Assembly: GCA_933228895.1 (NCBI GenBank)
Contig: OW121852.1
Location: forward strand, 105,855,544-105,919,543
Source: Platycnemis pennipes
Lineage: Eukaryota > Arthropoda > Insecta > Odonata > Platycnemididae
DNA length: 64,000 nucleotides
Reading direction: 5' to 3'
A program made the position numbers and the translations under genes. Shown here one piece after another: positions 54,153 to 64,000 of this stretch (positions are counted from its first letter, which is position 1; every line of letters starts with the position of its first letter). The notes below the pieces were generated by a model, which searched no databases, was not told the DNA's origin, and saw only the letters and a list, made by a program, of their open reading frames with translations.

Positions 54153-54361
54153 GAAATAAATCCTCCTAGGAAGGTTTTAAAGAACAACTCTGCTATTCCA
54201 ACATATAACTCATTTTTCCTACCATGGTTGCGGCGTGTAGCGTATAATACCTTCAGGTGGAAGAAGGATACAATGTAACGAAACAGGTTAAAAAAAAACC
54301 TTTTTAATAATTGGAAATAAAAGAGTTGTTCTTTAAAACCTTCTCAGGAGGATCGATTTCC
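54152..54361. repeat. 40-bp inverted repeat next to the minisatellite
   Basis: GGAAATAAATCCTCCTAGGA, AGGTTTTAAAGAACAACTCT at 54152-54191 pairs with 54322-54361 at 36 of 40 positions, with 130 bp between. The left arm starts exactly where the minisatellite ends. Confidence 0.8.
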
Positions 54362-55990
54362 ACAAAGTTCGTCATACATTCTGTCACATACTTTTTCATT
54401 TTACCGTTTGTGATTCAACTGATGCACGATGCAAGACTGTCGCACTGTATTTGCTACGCGCCACGAATGGTTTCACCTTTCTTTGTTAACTTCACAGTCT
54501 ACTCGCAGTCTTGCACATTTTTTTAACCAAAAAGAGGGGAAATGGCTAGCAAGATAGCTCCTGTTTGCATAAAATACGTGCACCATCAGCCCTGCATGAA
54601 GCTAGCTTGATGTAGCAGGCTGTAATGCACACAGAGAAACCTAGTTATCCTGAGATATTGCGTGGACTACGCTATGAAACTAGCAATGCAGATGCGGAAA
54701 AAATGATTTAACATCGATAACGTTTGTCTGGTGCGGTGGATTGAATGGCACCATGTGTAATTATGAATGAGGACGAAAGCCTTTTAACATTAGCCTAAAA
54801 CAAAGACGACGACTAAGCCAAAGTCGGTAACAGACACAACTTCTATTTCTCGTGCCTAAAAAGAGATACAAAGCCTGAAAACAGTCGGGTCGGCACTCAA
54901 TCGGCTGAACACGTCTCGGTATGTTGACCGAAGGACAGGGGAGAAAAAGAAGACAATCACCTCGCTCTATTTGACTTCGACCGGGGAAGGCACTACACAC
55001 TAGGCCTCCTTCACGCCGAAAAGATTTTGCCTTTGTTGCCTTTCTCTGTACGAGAATCGTTCTCGAACATGAACTATTCAAGCCTTGTGTGGGAGTGATA
55101 GATGGGTAGCGGAAAGTCTTATTTTTTTTGGAGACTTAGGCCATTTATCGTTAGGGTGTTTCTCATCTATACCTGTATATGCAACGATCTGTAAGCTCAA
55201 GTGTTCCAGTAGAAAATCTGAATGACGTCAACTACCTTTAATAACCCCATTAAGAATTAATATTAAATTTGAGTAAGCAATAGAGAAGAGAAAAATACGG
55301 CATGGAGTTGATAGGACATCTGAAGGCGGATAAGTCAAAACCAAATGCTTATTAATTAAGTAAATAAATCAGAAAATACGAATGAAACAAGTAATTTCCG
55401 CAAAAATCTAATACATCATTAACTCCATTTTATGTGAAGCAATGAATTTCAAGTCAATGGAGTTGCAAGAACAAATACCTGGAAATAGGACAAGAGCTTT
55501 TCCCAGCAAGTTCGTTAATGCACTTGGGAAATTGCCATCTATATCTACTACTACGCAACATCTGCCAGACACCATGAGCGTGTGAGGCATTAGTTGGAAG
55601 ATGTAATGTACACGCACTACTTGCATGCAACTTTTCTGCACATTTTTACTGTGAAACTCTCCATGCATGACATTACATCTGAGGGAAAAGTCTCGGGTGA
55701 AATAGCTTATATAAATATCCATTTTATCCAATTTTAAACAAGGTGTCACTTTTTTTTCATACAACTGGTATCTCTTGCTTGGTAACCAGCAAGGCGTGAC
55801 AAAGATACATGAGTATTTTCCTAAACAAGCTTTCTATCATATGGAGTTGGCCCCTAAATGCTACATATGCCAAATATTAATAATAACTTCCTTCTATGTA
55901 TGCTCCTGCATTTCTTGCAAATTTACCCAAATAACCCCCATGGAAAATTAAAAATAAGAACTAGAAGGCAGTGCTTTGGAGACACTCTCC
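54362..55990. other. No gene recognised
   Basis: Open frames of 71-118 codons at 54311-54526, 54761-55081 and 55408-55764 show no known domain. A GC-richer stretch lies around 54.76-55.08 kb. Confidence 0.4.
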
Positions 55991-56872
55991 ATAAGCACTT
56001 TGTATGCAGAGAGAAGGAAACGGCTATTTTATAAATAGAGAAATATGTCCTTACTCTCTACTCTCTAATTACCGTATATGTATTTGTACTTTTTTCTACA
56101 ACATATTTTCATTATATGATGTTTCTCACTCTCAAAAACCACCTTGTTTGCATATTTATCTGCACTACAAACTGCTAAAAATCCAAAACTACTGCCAAAT
56201 TATACAGGCAGAGAATCCACACTGAACACCCCAAACCTCACTCTTTTAGCTCAAAACTTGGGAAGGAACAAAACAAAACGGATACAGAATGACTGACTGA
56301 CTGACACGTTACAAAATTAATATGCATTCGAATTAACCTGCTGATTTAGCAACAAACATTAATACATAATAAACGTTTTAAGTCTTCTTTCAACTATTAG
56401 AAAAGTACTTCAAAACGCCAAGCTTTGAAATTCACAATTCATACACAAAATTGGGGCCGGTAGGCAAAAATTGTTTTATTTCACTATCTGCACATCAAAA
56501 ACGTCAATTAATATTTTCATACTTACAAAACCGATTGATGAAACTAATTCCATTTTCTTCAACTGCTTCAATCCAATTTTTTCCCCTTTACCAAAAACGT
56601 ATACACACGTAAACACATTTACTTAGCAACGAAAACAAATTTGCATAGCAACTGATTTCCCATGTTAAAAGATAGGGAAAAAGCCAATTTTCTCGTGCAT
56701 TTTTCTCTACGCCACAAACTGCTAAAATTCCAAAACTACTACCAATCATGCAGACAGAGAATCCACACTCAACGCACCAAACCACACTCTTTTAGTTCAA
56801 AAATTAAGAGAGAACGAAACAAAACGGAAACAGAATGACGGACTGACTGACACGCTACAAAAATTAAATAGA
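55991..56872 (+). repeat. ~0.9 kb repeat with internal direct repeats, copy 2
   Basis: Matches 5970-6862 over its length, including the core (GGTAGGCAAAAATTGTTTTA, AACTGCTTCAATCCAATTTT). The internal direct-repeat modules lie at about 56145-56320 and 56690-56865. Some small insertions and deletions distinguish the two copies. Confidence 0.75.
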
Positions 56873-57627
56873 TGGATGGCATTGAATTTTTTCCTCTTTC
56901 CCACAGAATAAAAGATGTTCTATTTAATTTTCAAACCACCCCACCCCGTGGAACTGTCACGATCATTTGGACATTTCAAAGTGATGGAAGAGGTGGGATG
57001 GGTGTGGTCGAGAGTGCCGCAAAGAAAGACGTAAGAGGAATAAATACGTCTCAAAGAGGTTGGGAGGGAAGAAAAGAAGGCTGCTTTGACGTGATTCGTG
57101 AGTTGGAGAGTGGAACCTTGGAGACAAACTGTCGTCTGCGCCAAGGAACGCTGGCTCAAGGGAATTCTACCGTGTTCCCATGGGTTAACGCGTGAGAACA
57201 CCACGGCTCACGATGAGACCGTGACAACTTGCGCACATATAAAGACCTTTTCACACGAAGTTGTCAATGTGCCATGAGATATTTGAAAAAAAGAAACTTT
57301 CCTTAATATTTGACGAGGTCTTTTAATCCTAAAGCCTTTGATATGGACATAGTCAGTTGGTGCCTGAAAAAGTCGGAGTATTTAGCTAAGAACCGATAGC
57401 ATCAACAAAGAACAACACTAATAACAAACTTTTCAGCATAGATACAAAGGCCTCTTTACACGTGATAGACATTGTGTAGTCTGATGCTTGGAGATGGATG
57501 CACAGCGAGATTTTCTTTGTAATAAGTAACGGCTAGCGTGGAAATCTTCCCGAATGGAAGGACTACAGTGACAAAAACAGCCCGTTCTATTTATATGGAT
57601 TAATATATGAATTTTTTTTTATTTCAC
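56873..57627. other. No gene recognised
   Basis: A 107-codon plus frame (56872-57195) overlaps a 94-codon minus frame. Neither has a recognised domain. Confidence 0.4.
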
Positions 57628-58142
57628 GGTATTTCAGTGTAGAGCAGCTAGGTTCGTTAAAAGGTGTTACGATAGGTTGTGTAGTGTTTCAGAATTAATA
57701 AAAGAATTAGGGTGGGAATCATTATCAGAGCTTAGGTTTAAGTACAGATTGAATCTATTAGAGAAATTTCAATCGGATAGCTTTACTGAAGATGTTAGGC
57801 ACATATTAAAAGCACCAGCGTATTATGCTAGATCCGACCAGATAAATAAGATCAGAGGGATAGATTGTCGTACTGATAGATTCAAATGGCATTTTTCCCC
57901 CGTACTATAAGGGAACAGAATAGGCAGCTTAGCAAAGGAGTAGGTAGGTGAAATATTTAAGAGTATTCTGTAGTGCATGATGCATGTATTAACCCCTAAA
58001 ATACCATAGATACTAACAATCTAGTTGCATGAGACCCTATAGTTGTTTGTTTGCATGTTAGTAGTGCATGCTTGGTGATCTTCACCCCTTGCCACACACC
58101 CTCGCAATGGCTTGCAGGGTGTCGTGTAGATGTAGATGTAAC
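57628..58142 (+). pseudogene. LINE-B 3' fragment
   Basis: The RT C-terminal end reads RAARFVKRCYDRL, SELIKELGWESLSELRFKYR, LEKFQSDSFTEDVRHILKAP, YYARSDQINKIRGIDCRTDR and stops near 57910. The LINE-B 3'UTR (GGCAGCTTAGCAAAGGAGTA, CATGATGCATGTATTAA) and tail with GATGTA run follow. Compared with LINE-A the protein is clearly related but distinct (EDVRHILKAPAYYAR versus DDVKNILRTPTYYGR). Confidence 0.88.
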
Positions 58143-58484
58143 TCTCATTGATCCTCTCCCACTACTTTTTGGAAGGGCACCATCCCATTGCCAAGAACAA
58201 CAGACTAGAGCATCACATGGGCGGCCATGGTGGCTTTTTTGTACCCAGCAGCACACGTTTCGGTGGACAAAGCGGTGAATCATTACGCATTCCGACCCTG
58301 TTCTACCCCTGGCTGACCTCTCTCCTTCCACCCACCTCCAACCAAATCACTCTCGGCTTCCCCCTTTCTTTGGTTACCAACTGTAAGACGACCTTGACCC
58401 TTTTAGAAAAAGTTTGCAACCTTAAGAATCTGAATAAACAACCCATCTACCTGCTGTTGAGAAGGTCCAGTTGTTAAATAGAGT
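58143..58484. other. LINE-B 3' flank (duplicated) and spacer
   Basis: 58143-58220 (CTCATTGATCCTCTCCCACT, TTGGAAGGGCACCATCCCAT, CAACAGACTAGAGCATCACA) is copied, with the preceding tail, at 59083-59233. The rest has no recognised feature. Confidence 0.7.
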
Positions 58485-58640
58485 TATTTTTATATTTTTT
58501 AAATAGAGAAGTTTAGGCTAGAATATTATTATTAATCCTTTTTATGCACGATACGTAATTCAAATTTGTTTGTGAATTCACCCCCTGCCAAGTACCTTTA
58601 TGGTGGCTTACGGGGTATTATGTGCATTTAGGTGTAGAAA
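58485..58640 (+). repeat. LINE-A 3'UTR and tail
   Basis: TAGAGAAGTTTAGGCTAGAA, ATTATTAATCCTTTTTATGC, GTGAATTCACCCCCTGCCAA and GGTGGCTTACGGGGTATTAT are a LINE-A end lacking RT codons. Confidence 0.8.
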
Positions 58641-58821
58641 TAAAATGATTACGGTGATGATCTAATCAATTTACTATTAAATATCACAAAACCCCATTCG
58701 TAATTCATGGATAAATATTCTATTTGTATATATCATTTTGCAGCATTAATACACACATTGTCGCAGCCAATAACATTAGAATGCACTGGAGGAGGCATTG
58801 ATATTATAGCATTTAGGTAAC

Positions 58822-59082
58822 ATGCTATTAAATGAGTTAAAATGGAAATCACTTTCAGATCGTCGGTTGAAATTTAGACTTAATCTCTTAAATACATTCC
58901 TAGATATTACTTTCAGTGATGACGTTAAACTGGTAGACTGGACCATAACCAAAAAAATTAGAGAAATTGATTTCCGAATTTACAGCTGCAATATGTCCTT
59001 TTTTCCTCATACAATTTGGGATATGAATAGCGGTAAATATATCCAATACGATGTATCAATGAATAGCATAGGTAAATGTATA
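58822..59082 (+). pseudogene. LINE-A RT C-terminal fragment, interrupted
   Basis: LLNELKWKSLSDRRLKFRLN and LLNTFLDITFSDDVK are followed by a ~32-bp deletion that removes NILRTPTYY. It then reads TKKIREIDFRI, MSFFPHTIWDMNSGKYIQYD. After ATAGCATAGGTAAATG the copy is interrupted by a 150-bp LINE-B-tail segment, and the 3'UTR resumes at 59231. Confidence 0.85.
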
Positions 59083-59233
59083 GCTCGGTGATCTTCACCC
59101 CCTGCCACACACTCTCGCAATGGCTTGCAGGGTATCGTGTAGATGTAGATGTAACTCTCATTGATCCTCTCCCACTACTTTTTGGAAGGGCACCATCCCA
59201 TTGCCAAGAACAACAGACTAGAGCATCACATGC
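59083..59233 (+). repeat. Copied segment: LINE-B tail plus non-LINE flank
   Basis: Almost identical to 58070-58220. It contains the LINE-B tail, the GATGTA run and about 75 bp of the sequence that flanks the upstream LINE-B. It sits inside a LINE-A copy. Confidence 0.88.
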
Positions 59234-59440
59234 ATGTTGGTGTAAGGACTTGAAGGTAACCCAACTAACGGCACGTTTTTACATGCTTACTTTGCTATTT
59301 TTATCTTTTTAAATAGTGAAGTTCAGACTAATATATTATTGCTAATCCTTTTTATGCATGATATGTAGCGCATATTTGGTGAGAATTCACCCCCTGCCAA
59401 ACATCTCCATGGTGGCTTGCAAAGTATTATGTAGATGCAT
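59234..59440 (+). repeat. LINE-A 3'UTR and tail (resumed)
   Basis: GTTGGTGTAAGGACTTGAAG, GTTCAGACTAATATATTATT, GAGAATTCACCCCCTGCC and GGTGGCTTGCAAAGTATTAT complete the LINE-A copy that begins at 58822. Confidence 0.85.
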
Positions 59441-59558
59441 TAGCATGCTTCCATGTGGTACCCAAGCTCCATGTCAATGGTGCAGTTTTGGTGACCTTCA
59501 CCCCGTGCCACACACCCTCGCGGTGGCATGCTGGGTATTGCTTGGATGTAGATGTACA
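59441..59558 (+). repeat. LINE-B variant 3'UTR and tail
   Basis: CCATGTCAATGGTGCAGTTT, TGGTGACCTTCACCCCGTGC and GGTGGCATGCTGGGTATTGC, then GGATGTAGATGTA. It follows the preceding LINE-A tail almost directly. Confidence 0.8.
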
Positions 59559-60021
59559 TACAGTTATAGCTAGTTATTTTGCATATGACGCTGACCCGGA
59601 GAAGTTGACGCAAAAATTTGAACCCGCGGGAACGTTGTTTCACCCGAAGGCTTAGGTTCAAAATCCTCCAGTTGGCAAGCCCCTTCCTGCACGCAATATT
59701 CTCTTTCACATCTCTCCGTCTCTTACTCCGATTCCGCTCGGACTCCCCGTCCTCCCAGGCTTTGCACCGCATTCTAACGTCGCCGAAATATTACCCACGC
59801 CTCGCTCCCCAGTATGAGATCTCGACGAAGAAGCCGAGACGAAGGGCAGAGTGAGAAAAAGGGACGGAATAGGAATCGGTGAGTTGAGGCTCATCGGGGA
59901 AAAGAAAACACGGCAAAACCTGGTATGCAGAAGAAGAAAATATAAACGTAGAGGGGAAGAAAAACGTAATAATGTGATGATTTTAAGTTTCACAAAGAAA
60001 TGATAATAATAATTAACATCT
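59559..60021. other. No gene recognised
   Basis: Spacer with a moderately GC-rich part. A 197-codon minus-strand frame starting in the LINE at 60.3 kb runs through here by chance. Confidence 0.45.
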
Positions 60022-60072
60022 AATACTCGCAATGCCCTGCAGGCCACCGCGAGGGTGTGTGGTAGGGCGTAA
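60022..60072 (-). repeat. LINE-B tail
   Basis: ATCTAATACTCGCAATGCCC, TGCAGGCCACCGCGAGGGTG and TGTGGTAGGGCGTAAT form a minus-strand tail about 20 bp before a plus-strand LINE-A copy. Confidence 0.7.
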
Positions 60073-60091
60073 TAAGACTGACACATGATCT

Positions 60092-60833
60092 TTCCTAGGG
60101 TAAACACATACGTGAAATAATGGGTCAAGCGAATCGCAAACTGGGATTCGTCAAAAGAGTATTGGGTAAATGTGACGATCATGTACGAGAAATCAGATAC
60201 TTTTCCCTTTATAGACCTCATTTGGAATATGCTGTGTATGGGATCCCTACGAAAACGGTCTAAGTAATGAACTTGAACGTGTGCAGCGAAGATCGGCAAG
60301 ATTTGTAAAGGGACGATACGATAATTATATTAGCGTAACCAGTCTATTAAATGAATTGAAATGGGAATCATTGTCAGATCGCAGGTTGAAATTTAGACTT
60401 AATCTCTTCCACAAATTCCAAGGCAATATTTTCAGTGATGATGTTAAAAATATTTTACGAACCCCAACTTACTATGGCAGACTGGACCATAATCATAAAG
60501 TTAGAGAAATTGATTGCCGAACTGACCGATTCAAAATGTCCTTTTTCCCTCGCACAATAAGAGATACGAATAACGGTAAATATGTCCTATCGGAGAGTAG
60601 CAATGAATAGCATTGGTAGCTGCATGTTGGTATGAGTACTTAAAGCTAACCCTACTAACAGAATATTTTTGCATGTTTTCTTTGCAATTTCTATCTTTTT
60701 TAAATAGTGTAGTTCTGACTACTATTCCATTTTTATGCATGATATGTAGTGCATGTTTGGTGAGAAATCACCCCCTGCCACACACCCTTGTGGTGGCTTG
60801 CAGGGTATTATGTAGATGTAGATGTAGATATGG
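60092..60833 (+). pseudogene. LINE-A 3' fragment, twin of the 1.3 kb copy
   Basis: GKHIREIMGQANRKLGFVKR, LGKCDDHVREIRYFSLYRP and HLEYA are readable. A 4-bp deletion near 60233 (GCTGTGTATGGG where others have GCTGCCAGTATATGGG-like) then shifts the frame. The 109-residue frame at 60281-60610 is identical in protein to the minus-strand copy at 1540-1869, and the 3'UTRs also match closely. The tail and GATGTAGATGTAGAT run end near 60830, directly joined to the next copy. Confidence 0.9.
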
Positions 60834-61232
60834 GATCCCTACGAAATCGGTATAAATAACGAACTTGAACGTGTGCAGCGAAGATTGGCAACATTTCTAA
60901 AGGGACGGTATGATAACCTTATTAGCGAAACCAGTCTATTAATGAATTAAATTGGGAAACATAGTCAGATCGCAGGTTGAAATCAAGACTTAATCTCTTA
61001 AACAAATTCCAAGACCATATTTTCAGTGATAATGTTAAAAATATTTTTCGGACCCCAACTTACTATAGTAGACTGGACTATGCTTTGCTATTTTTATTTT
61101 TATTTTAAATAGCGTGGTTTTGAACAATATCCATACAAGTACTAATCCTTTTTATGCATGTTTGGTGAGAGTTCACCCCCTGCCACACACCATAATGGTG
61201 GCTTGCCGGGTATTATGTAGATATAGATGTAA
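60834..61232 (+). pseudogene. LINE-A 3' fragment with internal deletion
   Basis: It starts at GGGATCCCTACGAAATCGGT inside the microsatellite of the previous copy. GAACTTGAACGTGTGCAGCG, AGATTGGCAACATTTCTAAA and the DDVKNIL-like region follow, with stops and a frameshift. Sequence after GTAGACTGGACTA jumps to the 3'UTR (GCTTTGCTATTTTT), so the CRTDRFKM part and the first 3'UTR segment are deleted. A LINE-A tail ends at 61232. Confidence 0.85.
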
Positions 61233-61325
61233 TGATCATCAAACAGGCACTACTGACATGAAACTGGGCAACTGCATGGACACATTTTAGATAAAAAGGT
61301 CACATGCAGCTAGTAGGTTAGTACC
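61233..61325 (-). repeat. LINE-B 3'UTR fragment
   Basis: ATGATCATCAAACAGGCACT, ACTGACATGAAACTGGGCAA and AGGTCACATGCAGCTAGTAG are the minus-strand form of the LINE-B 3'UTR at 8.6 kb. It abuts the plus-strand tail ending at 61232. Confidence 0.65.
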
Positions 61326-61452
61326 TATATATAGTAATAAATGGATTATTGGTGTCAATGGCATATATTGGAATATTTCTATGTGTATGTAATAATGGGT
61401 AGATAGAGAACCTCTAACGGGGTGTGAGTTCTGGTTGATTTTTTCAATAGTA
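61326..61452. other. No feature recognised
   Basis: Short spacer. Confidence 0.4.
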
Positions 61453-61527
61453 CATGTTACATCTTCATCGCCTTCTACACCCCTTCGAGGTGGTATGCAG
61501 GGTATTGCATAGATGTAAATGTAGAAG
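61453..61527 (+). repeat. Diverged LINE tail
   Basis: ATGTTACATCTTCATCGCCT, CTACACCCCTTCGAGGTGGT, ATGCAGGGTATTGCATAGAT and GTAAATGTAGAA. It keeps the tail order with substitutions. Confidence 0.6.
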
Positions 61528-62879
61528 TCTCTATATTCACTGTCACCCATAGGCTGGTATGCCAATGCTTCATTGGATTCGTTAAATAATACTCATTAGC
61601 TGTATAATTCCAGGACAGTGCTGGAACGAAATAAATAAAGTGAATCGACTTTTTGGGGAGTGACTGCATATATCTTCTGGTTACATCATGTAACTCGTTA
61701 TTCTCTAATGATTAAATAGGTAAAAAGCAATGGAGGCATGTGTAAAAGCAATTTTTATAAATAATTTTAAAATCACATTCTTAAAAAGGTACATTGGCTA
61801 TCAATTTGTTGGCGAACTGTAAAGAAAATAAAGTTTAGATGTATCATTAGAACTGCACAGAGCCGACCTCCGAAGGTCCTACCTTGGCCACAATAATTCC
61901 CATCATAGGGATTTGTTTTATTTTGTGCCGGATGAAGCATAGTTTATACGGTGGAATATTAGTCGATGAATTATTAAAACCCTAATTTTACATGCATTAT
62001 AACTGCAATGGCAAAAATTAGTCAACTACACTAAGCAGATATTGACCCTTGTTATAAGTTTTGGAGCGACGAATATGGGTAATTGATAGGTTGGGCAATA
62101 AAAGTATAGCTAAAGCAGAACTAGAACAAGTATAGCTAAAGCAGATCTAAAATTGCTAATTAAGGCATTGCTAATTTCATATGCTCACAATCCTAAGTAA
62201 TCCTAGGGTTATATAATTTTTGTGTTTGTATGACTGTGAAGAGATCGAAAATTGCTCGTCATATAATACATCATTCAGCCTACCGTTCCCTGACATCATA
62301 AAGGTTATTCATCCTTCAGAAGAGAACAATCTTGATATCCCTATTAATTTGCAATATAAGATAGACTCAATAGGATGTAATCTCTTGACTTCAATTTTTT
62401 AATGAATTCAGCCTGAAGTTTAAACTGAGATCTGATGTCGATTCCTATTTGACATCTGCTAGTACGCTTCAGCCAGCAACAAAATAACACTCTAGACAAT
62501 CACTTAATGGTTTCCTTATGCCAAATCAACGATTAAGAGCAATCTATGCATGGTTTCCTGTCTTATTTCAAATTATAACACTTCTGCTTAGCCTGCCCCA
62601 AAAAAACATTTTTTTTTTAATTTCAAAATCGTCAATCGGATTTCGATGACCCTCGGGTATACGAGGATAGGCAAAAAAAGATTTTTGAAAAATTTTAAAT
62701 AATTAGTTAGCGAGAGGCGCCTAAATACCAACACCCTTAATTTGTCATACGATTTCTCAAAAACTGCCAAAATAAGGGTAATCAAGGTAAGTTATGACCC
62801 ATAGGGCAAATGCAGCAGAAGTCTTCTGCTGCTGTTGTTATCAAGAGAGACTCTCAGCAACCACTGTTATCTGCGACCT
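61528..62879. other. No gene recognised
   Basis: AT-rich spacer. Open frames of 60-65 codons at 62220-62402 and 62588-62785 have no recognised domain. Confidence 0.4.
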
Positions 62880-63200
62880 TAAAAACTGGAGAGTATTTCG
62901 TAAAGGAAAGAAACTTATGATGAGGAAAAGTAGATGAAACCTGGCGTGAATTAGCCTGTCTTTAACGAAAGGTGCTAAGATGTCCATGGTTTAATGTCCC
63001 TACTAACGGATGGAGCAATACGGTATTTAAATTTGAAGTAACGGTGTACTCTCTAAACAGCACTCACACAGGGAACGATGGACTGATTTAAATTCGCTGC
63101 CACTACTTAGTTTCAAGAAAAAAAATTCACCACTGCCTGGGGTTAGAACCCGGGACAACGGGATAGAAGAACAGTACTAAGGCCATCGCACAAACCACAA
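62880..63200 (-). repeat. SINE-like family S3, copy 3
   Basis: GATGAAACCTGGCGTGAATT, AACGAAAGGTGCTAAGATG and TTAATGTCCCTACTAACGGA share the order of copies 1 and 2. At the right end the minus strand is tRNA-like (GCGATGGCCTTAGTACTG, then TGTCCCGGGTTCTAACCCC). Box B has one change from the consensus. Confidence 0.7.
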
Positions 63201-63264
63201 ATCTAAGTACAGTGCACGTGAAACCCTTTATACGTGCGTAGTTTTGGAGGAAGAATAATTCGAT

Positions 63265-64000
63265 AGAGCGATCCTATAAAATTAATAACACAAAGATCGA
63301 AAGCGTTGAAACCATAAGGTATTAGGGTCCTACAACCACTAAGGATTTATCATGGGGAAGACACATCCGGGAAATATGCGGCCGAGCGAAGGGAAAGCTG
63401 GAATTTATAAAAAGAGTACTTGGGAAATGTGATGAGAAGAAAAAAGAGCGATGTTACTTTTCACTAGTTAGGCCTCACCTTGAGTATGCAGCCAGTGTAT
63501 GGGATCCTAATGAATTAGGTTTGATCAGAAATTAGACAATGTGCAGCGTAGAGCAGCTAGGTTCGTTAAAAGATGTTACGATAGGTTGAGTAGTGTATCA
63601 GAATTAATACAAGAATTAGGGTGGGAGTCATATCAGAGCGTAGGTTAAAGTTCAGATTAAATCTATTAGAGAAATTTCCATCGGATAGCTTTACTGAAGA
63701 TGTTAGGCACATATTAAAAGCACCAGCGTATTATGCTAGATTCGACCAGATAAATAAGATTGGAGAGATAGATTGTCGTACCGATGGATTCAAAATGACA
63801 TTTTTTCCCCCGTACTTTAAGAGAACAGAATAGGCAGCATAGCAAAGGGATAGGTAGGGGAAATATCTTAGAGTAGGCTACGTATGATGCATGCATTACC
63901 TAATCCCTTAAATACTATAGACACTAACAATGTAGTTACATGAGACCCCTTTGTTGTTTGTTTGCATGTCGGTAGTGCATGCTTGGTGATCTTCACCCCC
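63265..64000 (+). pseudogene. LINE-B 3' fragment, cut by the window edge
   Basis: This copy reaches further 5' than the other LINE-B: KIESVETIRY, stop, DLSWGRHIREICGRAKGKLE, FIKRVLGKCDEKKKERCYF and SLVRPHLEYAASVWDPNELG. A frameshift then leads to VQRRAARFVKRCYDRL-like codons, ELGWES, RLKFRLNLLEKFPSDSFTED, VRHILKAPAYYARFDQINKI and IDCRTDGFKMTFFP. The 3'UTR follows, and the window ends inside the tail (GGTGATCTTCACCCCC). It parallels 57628-58142. Confidence 0.88.

Noticed and set aside
59706..60299. 197-codon minus-strand open frame, the second longest in the window
   Set aside because: It runs antisense through a LINE-A RT fragment, an opposite LINE tail and spacer sequence. Its composition follows those repeats and no domain was recognised.
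1310..64000. CRISPR-like array from the many similar tail sequences
   Set aside because: The tails are irregularly spaced, on both strands, attached to LINE sequence and in a eukaryotic genome.

Overview
This window is a gene-poor, repeat-dense stretch of an animal nuclear genome, most likely an arthropod and probably an insect. The evidence is a mariner transposase of the common insect type, many 5'-truncated CR1/L2-like and RTE-like LINE fragments, tRNA-derived SINEs, hAT-like MITEs and a Helitron-like element. The sequence is AT-rich, has no operon-like gene packing, and open frames are short and broken. I found no host protein gene, rRNA, functional tRNA or CRISPR array. The window could be intergenic or lie inside a very large intron.

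The commonest unit is a LINE called here LINE-A/LINE-B. Most copies keep only the reverse-transcriptase C-terminus, a short 3'UTR, a conserved tail (CCCCTGCCACACACC, then GGTGGCTTGCAGGGTATT) and a GATGTA-type microsatellite. LINE-A has TGGTGAGAATTCACC before the tail; LINE-B has TGGTGATCTTCACC. Copies lie on both strands from 1.3 kb to the right edge, and several are inserted into or against each other's tails. One mosaic (48.4-50.8 kb) keeps part of the endonuclease and the front of the RT domain.

Layout. 0-9 kb: LINE tails, one nested LINE, and a ~0.9 kb repeat (5.97-6.86 kb) that recurs at 56 kb. 9-12 kb: MITE fragments, a G-rich tract, a palindromic repeat. 13-17 kb: the most structured region, with an outer inverted repeat, an RTE LINE split into two opposite-strand halves whose codons abut (a twin-priming signature), and a 1.5 kb near-perfect palindromic element inserted in that RTE with a TAA target duplication. 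17.7-19.6 kb: LINE-A nested in LINE-B, then a complete mariner with 32-bp perfect terminal repeats and a dead transposase. 20-34 kb: one LINE-A copy, tandem and dispersed repeats, a SINE, a 61-bp-arm hairpin and a candidate DNA element. 35-37.3 kb: a SINE, then a 1.9 kb inverted-repeat element with a hAT-like MITE in its loop. 38-48 kb: LINE-A, a 209-bp inverted-repeat insertion with 12-bp target duplication, a Helitron-like element, a second hAT-like MITE, a SINE fragment. 48-64 kb: LINE mosaics, three copies of a SINE-like family, a minisatellite, and a LINE cluster running to the right edge.

Nothing here forms a pathway. The value of the window is its record of nested transposition: insertion order, target duplications and fold-back structures can be read directly. 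All comparisons were made by eye; similarity is described qualitatively unless bases were counted.
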